Below are positions 49,471 to 55,658 of a stretch of 55,658 nucleotides of DNA, piece by piece. The stretch covers positions 1 to 55,658 of the forward strand of contig CAYZPY010000003.1 of assembly GCA_964480425.1 (NCBI GenBank), given 5' to 3'. A model generated the notes under the pieces. That model did not search any database. It saw only the letters and a list, made by a program, of their open reading frames with translations, and was not told where the DNA came from. The number at the start of each line of letters is the position of its first letter. The first letter of the stretch is position 1. Position numbers and translations under genes: made by a program. The DNA is from CAYYMD01 sp964480425. GTDB taxonomy: Bacteria; Planctomycetota; Phycisphaerae; SM23-33.

Positions 49471-49947
49471 ATGGCATATAAGAAATGGACAGCATCGGCC
49501 AGGCAGCTGAAACCTGACGCCCGATATAAGAGCAAACTGGCGAGCAAATTTATCAACTGCATCATGAGCGACGGAAAAAAGGCCGTCGCACAGCGCGTCT
49601 TTTACGACGCGATGGATATAATTGACAAGAAGGTCAAGGACGCCGAACCACTGGAAGTGTTCGAAAAGGCGATAGAAAACGTCAAACCCATGATAGAGGT
49701 CCGGTCAAAGCGTGTCGGAGGCGCCAGTTACCAGGTGCCCACCCCCATCAACGAGAAGCGGAAACTGTCGCTGGCGATAAGGTGGATTAAACAGGCCGTT
49801 TACGCCCAGAGCGGAAACAGTACCTGCCAGCGCCTGGCGAATGAACTGATCGCCGCTTACAAACGCGAAGGCGCCGCCATGCAGACACGCGAAAACGTTC
49901 ACAGGATGGCGGAGGCGAACAAGGCCTTTGCACACTTCGCCTGGTAG
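49471..49947 (+). CDS. rpsG: 30S ribosomal protein S7
   Basis: This 158-residue 30S head-assembly protein is complete, with YKSKLASKFINCIMSDGKK, VEVRSKRVGGASYQVPTPI-like sequence in the middle and the AIRWIKQAVYAQSGNSTCQR helix. Its length is normal. It is 51 bp after rpsL. Confidence 0.96.
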   Translation: MAYKKWTASARQLKPDARYKSKLASKFINCIMSDGKKAVAQRVFYDAMDIIDKKVKDAEPLEVFEKAIENVKPMIEVRSKRVGGASYQVPTPINEKRKLSLAIRWIKQAVYAQSGNSTCQRLANELIAAYKREGAAMQTRENVHRMAEANKAFAHFAW

Positions 49948-50113
49948 TCGTATTGACCACCAAGAATATTTTCGGCGGGGGTACACCGAGGTAAGGACAA
50001 TCCGGGCGACCTGAGCGAAGGTCGGCACTCTGCACGCAAGACTGTGAGGATTCGCTCTTCACGGCATTACTGTTTAGTTCATGTAATGGAACTATCCTTG
50101 AGTAGATTTTTTT

Positions 50114-52183
50114 ATGTCTGACAATCTTAGACAAGTTCGCAACATAGGCATAGCCGCACACATAGACGCCGGCAAGACGACCGTCACCGAGCGCGTGTTG
50201 TATTTCGCCGGGCGGACATACAAGATAGGCGAGGTGCACGAAGGCACCGCCGTGATGGATTACATGGCCGAGGAACAGCAGCGCGGCATCACCATCACCT
50301 CCGCCGCAACCACGCTCAAGTGGCGCGACTACACCATAAACCTGATTGACACGCCCGGGCACGTGGACTTCACCGTGGAAGTGGAGCGGTCGCTGCGCGT
50401 GCTCGACGGGGCGGTTGTGGTCTTCTGCGCCATCGGGGCAGTGGAAGCACAGTCCGAGACGGTATGGGCTCAGGCCAACAGATACAGGGTGCCACGCCTG
50501 TGTTTCATCAACAAGATGGACCGCCCCGGTGCTGATTTCGAAATGGCCGTGCGCGACATCGGCTTGCGCCTAAGGGCCCAGCCGGTCGTTGTGCAACTGC
50601 CCATCGGAAGCGGAGAAGATTTCCGCGGGCAGATAGACCTCATCAGGCAAAAGGCGTACTTCTACGACCCGGAAAAAATCGCCACCACTTTCAGAATCGA
50701 AGACATCCCCCCCCGGTACAAAGACGCCGCCGCTACCGCCAGGGTGGAAATGATAGAAAAGGCGGCCGAATATGACGACCGCCTCATGGAAAAATATCTC
50801 CACGATAAGGAAATATCTCAGGACGAAATTATCGCCGCACTGCGCCAGGGCACACTGACCGGCGGGCTTCACCCGGTTCTTTGCGGCTCGGCGCTGAACC
50901 ACATAGGCGTGCGCCCGCTGCTGGACGCCGTCGTCGATTTCCTGCCAAGCCCGCTGGAAGTGCCGCCCGTGCTGGGGCGCAAGGCGTCTGATCCGTCACA
51001 GGAAATCCGCCGAAAGGCCGACCCGGAATCTCCATTTTCGGCCCTGGTCTTCAAAATCACCGCAGACCAGCACGGCGACCTCCACTTCATCCGCATATAC
51101 AGCGGGACGCTAAAGGCCGGCACACGCGTGCTCAACAGCACACAGAACAAGAAGGAAATCGTATCGCGAATATGGGAAATGCACGCCGACCAGCGAATCC
51201 GCCGGGACCATGCCTTCCCCGGGGACATCGTGGCAGTGGTTGGTCTGAAGAACTCACTCACCGGCGACACGCTGTGCGATTCCCACGAACCGGTCATACT
51301 GGAGCGGCTGAAGTTCCCCGAGCCGGTCATCACCATGTCAATAGAACCCCGCACGAACGCCGAGAAGCAGCAACTCTCCGAGGCCCTGAATTCCCTCCAG
51401 AGGGAAGACCCCACCTTCCGCTTCCGGTACGACCAGGAAACCGGGCAGACCGTGATATCCGGAATGGGAGAACTGCACCTGGAAATCGTTCGCAACAAAC
51501 TCCTTCGTGACATGGGGCTGGACGTTCGGGTGGGTAAGCCCATGGTCGCCTACAAGGAGACCATCCGCCAGCCGGCCCAGGCCGAAGGCAGATTCGTCCG
51601 CCAGACCGGCGGAAGGGGGCAGTTCGGCGTGGTCGAGATAAAAATCGAGCCCTACGAACCACCACCATCCACGGACAAGCAGGAAACCATACTGTTCGAG
51701 GACCAAACCAAGGGCGGCGTAGTGCCAAGGCAGTTCATACCCTCGGTCGAACAGGGTATCCGCGACGCCGCCACCGCAGGACCGCTGGCCGGATACCCCA
51801 TGGAGAATATCAGGGTAATGCTGCTGGACGGAAAGCACCACCCCGTCGACAGCAGCGAGGTCGCCTTCCAGCAGGCCGGAAGCATCGCCTTCAACGAGGC
51901 CGTGAAAAAGGCCTCGCCAGTATTTCTCGAACCGATAATGATGCTCCAGGTCACCGTCCCACAGGAATATCTCGGGGCAGTTACCTCCGATTTGAACTCC
52001 CGACGGGCGGAGATTAAACATCTGCAAAACCGTGGCAAATATCGGCTTATATCGGCGGAAGTGCCGCTGGCCGAAATGTTCGGCTACACAACGCGCCTGC
52101 GATCCATCACGCGCGGGCGGGGCACCAGCACAATGGAGCCCAAGAGATATGCGCCGGTGCCAGCCAACGTGGCGGTTTCTTAG
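50114..52183 (+). CDS. fusA: Elongation factor G
   Basis: This 689-residue translocation GTPase has GIAAHIDAGKTT near 12-23, EEQQRGITITSAAT with the normal RGITI switch I, DTPGHVDFTVEVE and NKMDRPGADF. Domains II-V are present. There is no SD before the ATG at 50114; the bases just upstream are a run of seven T, and a TAGTTC/GAACTA hairpin lies at 50075-50094. Start selection therefore seems unusual, though MSDNLRQVRNIGIAAHID is plainly the right N terminus. Confidence 0.96.
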   Translation: MSDNLRQVRNIGIAAHIDAGKTTVTERVLYFAGRTYKIGEVHEGTAVMDYMAEEQQRGITITSAATTLKWRDYTINLIDTPGHVDFTVEVERSLRVLDGAVVVFCAIGAVEAQSETVWAQANRYRVPRLCFINKMDRPGADFEMAVRDIGLRLRAQPVVVQLPIGSGEDFRGQIDLIRQKAYFYDPEKIATTFRIEDIPPRYKDAAATARVEMIEKAAEYDDRLMEKYLHDKEISQDEIIAALRQGTLTGGLHPVLCGSALNHIGVRPLLDAVVDFLPSPLEVPPVLGRKASDPSQEIRRKADPESPFSALVFKITADQHGDLHFIRIYSGTLKAGTRVLNSTQNKKEIVSRIWEMHADQRIRRDHAFPGDIVAVVGLKNSLTGDTLCDSHEPVILERLKFPEPVITMSIEPRTNAEKQQLSEALNSLQREDPTFRFRYDQETGQTVISGMGELHLEIVRNKLLRDMGLDVRVGKPMVAYKETIRQPAQAEGRFVRQTGGRGQFGVVEIKIEPYEPPPSTDKQETILFEDQTKGGVVPRQFIPSVEQGIRDAATAGPLAGYPMENIRVMLLDGKHHPVDSSEVAFQQAGSIAFNEAVKKASPVFLEPIMMLQVTVPQEYLGAVTSDLNSRRAEIKHLQNRGKYRLISAEVPLAEMFGYTTRLRSITRGRGTSTMEPKRYAPVPANVAVS

Positions 52184-52203
52184 GTGAACGGATGAAAATC
52201 GAT

Positions 52204-52223
52204 AATTTCAAAATCCTGAAATT
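52204..52223 (+). terminator. Weak hairpin after fusA
   Basis: AATTTC and GAAATT arms (52204-52209 and 52218-52223) are followed by TT, giving a short T4 run at the end of the stem. It may end part of the fusA transcript. Confidence 0.3.
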
Positions 52224-52260
52224 TTGCCGCAAATAACCATGAAAAAATTCTCATTAATCG

Positions 52261-52288
52261 TTGACATTATGATTAAAAATAATATCCT
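52261..52288 (+). promoter_or_regulatory. Promoter of the S10 ribosomal protein operon
   Basis: A perfect TTGACA at 52261-52266 is followed after 16 bp by TATCCT at 52283-52288, within A/T-rich DNA. A leader of about 95 bases would precede rpsJ. This is the only strong promoter seen between fusA and the ribosomal protein genes. Confidence 0.6.
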
Positions 52289-52300
52289 AACGGGACTTTA

Positions 52301-52336
52301 TGCGCGCCGCACGCACACGCAGTGTATCTGCGCGCA
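52301..52336 (+). promoter_or_regulatory. Leader hairpin of the S10 operon
   Basis: TGCGCGC at 52301-52307 and GCGCGCA at 52330-52336 are perfect 7-bp arms in the rpsJ leader. In E. coli the S10 leader RNA binds L4 to stop its own operon; L4 is the third gene here, so a similar role is possible but not shown. Confidence 0.35.
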
Positions 52337-52392
52337 CGTAATGGCGGCATGCTTTAGCCCCTGCTAATATCCTTTAGGTAAGTGTAATAGAA

Positions 52393-52701
52393 ATGGTGCA
52401 AGACAGGATAAGAATACGGATGGAGGCCTACGACCACCGGGCGCTGGATTCCTCGGCCAAGGAAATCGTGGACCACACCACGCGTACGGGCGCCCGCGTT
52501 CGCGGGCCAATACCTCTGCCAACCCGAATCGGACGCTACACGGTGCTGCGGAGCCCCCACGTGGACAAGAAGTCCCGCGAGCAGTTCGAAATCCGCACCC
52601 ATAAGAGAATTATCGACATTTACGAGCCGACCGTGCGGACCGTCGAGGCATTGAATCGCCTGGTGGTTCCGGCCGGCGTTTTCATAAAAATAAAGGCCTA
52701 A
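52393..52701 (+). CDS. rpsJ: 30S ribosomal protein S10
   Basis: This 102-residue protein is complete. It carries IRIRMEAYDHRALDSSAKEI and the IPLPTRIGRYTVLRSPHVDK loop. S10 is part of the 30S head and, as NusE, of antitermination complexes. It opens the S10 operon. The SD is weak. Confidence 0.96.
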   Translation: MVQDRIRIRMEAYDHRALDSSAKEIVDHTTRTGARVRGPIPLPTRIGRYTVLRSPHVDKKSREQFEIRTHKRIIDIYEPTVRTVEALNRLVVPAGVFIKIKA

Positions 52702-52711
52702 CGAGTAAATC

Positions 52712-53371
52712 ATGCTTCAGGCGATACTGGGTAAAAAAATCGGCATGACGCAGGTATACGACGACGCCGGGAGACTGCACCCTGTGACCGTCGTACAGGC
52801 CGGTCCCTGTTCCGTCTTGCAGGTCAAGACCGTCCGGACGGACGGCTACGACGCCGTGCAACTCGGCTTCGGGGACGTCAAACCCCACCGCGCCACAAAA
52901 CCACAGATCGCACGCGCCGCAAAGACCAACGTGAAACCGAAAAAATTCATCCGCGAAATACGCCTGCCCGCCGCGCCCGAAGATATCTCGCCCGGACAGG
53001 ACATAACCGTCGAATGCCTCCGGGACGTCTCAAGGGTGGACGTAATCGGAACCACCAAGGGCAAGGGCTTCGCCGGTGTCATGAAGCGGTACGGATTCAA
53101 GGGACAACTCGCCACGCACGGTGTGGAACGAAAACATCGTTCGCCCGGATCCATCGCAGGACACGCCAGCAATCAGGGTAAAAGCGGCGGACTGAAAAAA
53201 GGCAAGCGCATGGCCGGGCATATGGGACACCAAAGAAGAACCTCAAAAAACAACGCGCTGATTAGAATCGATCCGGAAAACAACCTGCTGCTGATTAAGG
53301 GCGCCGTGCCCGGCGCAAACGGCGGGTACCTCGTAATACGTGCGTCCGTCGACCTGGCGGATAAATCCTGA
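52712..53371 (+). CDS. rplC: 50S ribosomal protein L3
   Basis: This 219-residue assembly-initiating protein begins MLQAILGKKIGMTQVYDDAG and has TKGKGFAGVMKRYGFKGQLATH and GHMGHQRRTSKN, the loop that reaches the peptidyl transferase centre. It is 10 bp after rpsJ. Length is normal. Confidence 0.96.
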   Translation: MLQAILGKKIGMTQVYDDAGRLHPVTVVQAGPCSVLQVKTVRTDGYDAVQLGFGDVKPHRATKPQIARAAKTNVKPKKFIREIRLPAAPEDISPGQDITVECLRDVSRVDVIGTTKGKGFAGVMKRYGFKGQLATHGVERKHRSPGSIAGHASNQGKSGGLKKGKRMAGHMGHQRRTSKNNALIRIDPENNLLLIKGAVPGANGGYLVIRASVDLADKS

Positions 53372-53390
53372 ATTGAAAAAACAAAAAGAC

Positions 53391-54020
53391 ATGCTGGAAG
53401 TACCTGTTTACAACATCGAGGGGCGCAAGGTTGACACCTTCAAGGTGGACGACGAGGTGTTCGGCTCGGAGGTGAACGCAGACCTGCTCAAGCAGGCAAT
53501 CGTGGCATACCACGCAAACCGGCACCCCGGAACCGCCAAAACGCGTGGGCGAAGCGACGTAAAGGGCTCCCGGCATAAGATGTTCCGACAGAAAGGAACC
53601 GGATTCGCCCGAAGGGGCGCCAAGAGGGCGAACATCCTGCGGGGCGGCGGCGTGACGTTTGCAAAAAGTCCAAAAACCACCAGGAAGAAATTGCCCCGCA
53701 AGATGAAAAAGGCCGCACTGAAATCGGCCGTGCTGGCAAAGATAATCTCCGGCGACCTGATGGTGCTCGAAGACCTCAGTGTCCACGCACCGAAAACCGC
53801 AACCATAGCCGATATGCTTCGCAAGATGAGCATCGACCGCTCGTGCCTGCTGGCACTGGAAAAGCACGACAAAAACATCTACCTCAGCTCGCGGAACATT
53901 CCGGACCTGGCGGTGTGCGCCGCCGACGAACTGAACGCGTACGACGTGGTCCTTAAGCAAAAATTGGTAATTACCGCAAAGGCCATGGAAGAACTGGTGA
54001 ATCGGAGTTCGAACCGGTGA
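53391..54020 (+). CDS. rplD: 50S ribosomal protein L4
   Basis: This 209-residue protein has the long tunnel loop (HPGTAKTRGRSDVKGSRHKM, FRQKGTGFARRGAKRANILR) and a normal C-terminal domain. The ATG at 53391 gives the expected N terminus (MLEVPVYNIEGRK); it has no good SD, and a TTG 18 bp upstream is an alternative. The longer frame overlaps rplC and is rejected. The stop overlaps the rplW start (GTGA). Confidence 0.93.
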   Translation: MLEVPVYNIEGRKVDTFKVDDEVFGSEVNADLLKQAIVAYHANRHPGTAKTRGRSDVKGSRHKMFRQKGTGFARRGAKRANILRGGGVTFAKSPKTTRKKLPRKMKKAALKSAVLAKIISGDLMVLEDLSVHAPKTATIADMLRKMSIDRSCLLALEKHDKNIYLSSRNIPDLAVCAADELNAYDVVLKQKLVITAKAMEELVNRSSNR

Positions 54021-54304
54021 AGCAAAAAGATATTTACAACGTGATTATAAGGCCTCTGATTACGGAGCAGAGCACGCACCAGTCCTCCGCGTACAACGCA
54101 TACGCGTTCCAGGTCGTACCGGACGCCAACAAGGCCCAGATTAAACAGGCGGTCGAAAACATATACGACGTGAAGGTCGTACAGGTGCGCACGGCCAACC
54201 AGAGCGGCAAACCCCGACGGACCGGGTACCGCTGGGGAAAGACCAAGCACTGGAAAAAGGCCGTCGTCGTACTCCACGAGGACCATCGTATAGACCTGTT
54301 CTGA
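54017..54304 (+). CDS. rplW: 50S ribosomal protein L23
   Basis: This 95-residue tunnel-exit protein binds signal recognition particle and trigger factor. IIRPLITEQSTHQ and FQVVPDANKAQIKQAVENIY are the family motifs. It starts at GTG overlapping the rplD stop, so translation is coupled. Confidence 0.95.
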   Translation: MKQKDIYNVIIRPLITEQSTHQSSAYNAYAFQVVPDANKAQIKQAVENIYDVKVVQVRTANQSGKPRRTGYRWGKTKHWKKAVVVLHEDHRIDLF

Positions 54305-54321
54305 CGCAATGATGTGCAGCA

Positions 54322-55170
54322 ATGATTAAGAAATACAACAAAACATCAGCAGGACGCCGTTTCAGCTCGGTTAATATCCGAAAGGAACTGACCGAAGACA
54401 AGCCGGAAAAATCGCTGCTGCGCCCGCTGAAAAAGACCGGCGGTCGGAATCATAAAGGCGTGATAACATCGCGGCACCGCGGTGGCGGACACAAGCGAAG
54501 ATACCGCCTGATAGACTTCAAACGCGACAAGGACGACCAGTCCGCACGCGTGCTGAGCATCCAGTACGACCCCAACCGAACGTGCAACATAGCGCTGGTC
54601 CAATACGAAGACGGCGAGAAAAGATACATCCTTGCCCCACAGCGGTTGAGCGTCGGCGCGCAGATACGCTCCGGCGAACAGGCCGAACCGAGGGTAGGAA
54701 ACTGCATGACGCTTTCGAAAATTCCTGTGGGCATGGAAGTCCACAACATCGAAATGACGCCGGGACGCGGCGGCAGGATGGTCAGGTCCGCCGGCGCCGG
54801 CGCCAGGCTGATGGCCAGGGAAGGCAACTACGCGCAACTGGTCCTGCCCTCCGGCGAGATGCGCATGGTTAACGCCAAGTGCCGCGCCACGATAGGGCGC
54901 CTGGGCAACGTGGACCACGCCGGCGTGCGATGGGGTAAAGCCGGACGTAAAAGGCACATGGGCAAACGCCCGAGGGTTCGCGGTTCGGCGATGAATCCCG
55001 TGGCGCATCCGATGGGCGGCGGCGAAGGAAGAAGGGCCGGCGGAAGACATCCGGTATCTCCGACCGGCAAACTCGCCAAAGGCGGAAAAACACGGAAGAG
55101 AAGAAAAACCTCGAACAAAATGATAATCAGACGCAGGAGAAATGTCCGGGCCGGTCAGACAAAACTGTAA
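54322..55170 (+). CDS. rplB: 50S ribosomal protein L2
   Basis: This 282-residue protein of the peptidyl transferase region has the conserved GRNHKGVITSRHRGGGHKRR and the C-terminal RGSAMNPVAHPMGGGEGRR segment with the essential His in NPVAHPMGGG. Length is normal (about 275). It is 17 bp after rplW. Confidence 0.97.
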   Translation: MIKKYNKTSAGRRFSSVNIRKELTEDKPEKSLLRPLKKTGGRNHKGVITSRHRGGGHKRRYRLIDFKRDKDDQSARVLSIQYDPNRTCNIALVQYEDGEKRYILAPQRLSVGAQIRSGEQAEPRVGNCMTLSKIPVGMEVHNIEMTPGRGGRMVRSAGAGARLMAREGNYAQLVLPSGEMRMVNAKCRATIGRLGNVDHAGVRWGKAGRKRHMGKRPRVRGSAMNPVAHPMGGGEGRRAGGRHPVSPTGKLAKGGKTRKRRKTSNKMIIRRRRNVRAGQTKL

Positions 55171-55191
55171 CCGCCCCGGGAGGCATAATCG

Positions 55192-55470
55192 ATGACAAGA
55201 AGCGTAAAAAAAGGTCCGTTCGTAGACGAAAAATTGTTCCGGAAGGTGCAACGGGCAAAGGAAACCGGTAGCAACGAGCCCATTAAAACCTGGGCGCGTG
55301 CGTGCACCATTGTTCCTGAGTTCGTGGGGCACACCTTCATGGTCCACAACGGAAAAACGCACCAGAAAGTGTTCGTATCCGAAGAAATGGTCGGGCACAA
55401 ACTCGGAGAGTTCAGCCCCACGCGAATGTTCCGCGGGCACGGCGGAACCAGGCCCGAAACGAAACGATAA
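55192..55470 (+). CDS. rpsS: 30S ribosomal protein S19
   Basis: This 92-residue protein is complete. It begins MTRSVKKGPFVDEKLF and has the conserved FVGHTFMVHNGKTHQKVFVS and KLGEFSPTRMFRGHG segments. The SD GGGAGG precedes the ATG. Confidence 0.96.
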   Translation: MTRSVKKGPFVDEKLFRKVQRAKETGSNEPIKTWARACTIVPEFVGHTFMVHNGKTHQKVFVSEEMVGHKLGEFSPTRMFRGHGGTRPETKR

Positions 55471-55481
55471 GGATATTTCAG

Positions 55482-55658
55482 ATGCCCTGGCAGGCAAAAC
55501 ACAGATACGCTCGCATAAGCCCGCGCAAGGCCAGACCCGTGGCGAACATGATTCGCGGGCTGGACGTGCAGGACGCGCTGAACATGCTGAAGTTCATGCC
55601 CGAACGGGCCGCCGGTATGATCGCGAAGGTCCTCAACAGCGCCGTGGCCAATGCGGAC
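55482..55658 (+). CDS. rplV: 50S ribosomal protein L22 (3' end cut by window)
   Basis: The first 59 codons are present. The product begins MPWQAKHRYARISPRKARPV, then MIRGLDVQDALNMLKFMPER and AAGMIAKVLNSAVANAD, the normal L22 N-terminal half. It starts 11 bp after rpsS with AAGGATA upstream. The window ends inside the gene. Confidence 0.94.
   Translation, partial: MPWQAKHRYARISPRKARPVANMIRGLDVQDALNMLKFMPERAAGMIAKVLNSAVANAD

Overview
The window is most likely a piece of an uncultured planctomycete chromosome, probably class Phycisphaerae. The pointers are moderate GC, an EF-Tu whose switch I loop departs from the usual RGITIN motif, a PilMNO-type secretion operon with two GspG-like pseudopilins, and stand-alone biosynthetic genes on both strands. 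There is no rRNA or other phylogenetic marker, so this placement is an inference from protein style. Starts given here are re-chosen from Shine-Dalgarno (SD) positions where the longest reading frame began too early.

Region 1 (1-16.3 kb) is mixed-strand housekeeping and envelope-sugar metabolism. It holds a DUF218/YdcF protein, a PAP phosphatase (CysQ), UDP-GlcNAc 2-epimerase, a fused ATP sulfurylase/APS kinase, a UDP-N-acetylhexosamine 6-dehydrogenase, PurD, and a leftward pyrR-pyrB-pyrC-pilZ operon. These are followed by two nucleotide-sugar epimerases, a radical SAM/SPASM protein, a nitroreductase and HemC. The sugar enzymes together with PAPS synthesis and PAP recycling suggest a sulfated, uronic-acid-containing surface polysaccharide. 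Spacers in the first 5.5 kb hold arrays of a degenerate 8-bp unit (roughly NGTTRAYT), three of them exactly five units long. A 494-bp internally deleted IS30-family element sits beside one of them.

Region 2 (16.6-35.1 kb) is one long rightward gene set for a type II secretion/type IV pilus-like machine: two GspG-like pseudopilins, GspI-, GspJ- and PilX-like proteins, a small membrane protein, a GspH-like protein, PilM, PilN, PilO, a GspC/PilP-like protein, a secretin with a TPR-like tail, and a TPR lipoprotein. Then comes a signalling block (histidine kinase, single-domain receiver, PocR-GAF-HD-GYP phosphodiesterase, STAS protein), and finally the GspE ATPase, which carries an MshEN-like c-di-GMP-binding motif, and GspF. 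A signalling block lying between the pore and the motor is the most interesting arrangement in the window. At the head of the set is a previously uncalled 48-codon frame whose ribosome-binding site is a 15-nt perfect complement of the canonical 16S 3' end; its stop overlaps the first pseudopilin start (ATGA).

Region 3 (35.1 kb to the end) is the conserved information-processing cluster: tRNA-Thr, tuf, rpmG, tRNA-Trp, secE, nusG, rplKAJL, rpoBC, rpsLG, fusA, and then the S10 operon (rpsJ, rplC, rplD, rplW, rplB, rpsS, rplV cut by the window end). Oddities are the EF-Tu switch I loop, about 60 extra Lys/Glu-rich residues on L7/L12, Arg at the streptomycin position 88 of S12, and a lost zinc ligand in L33.
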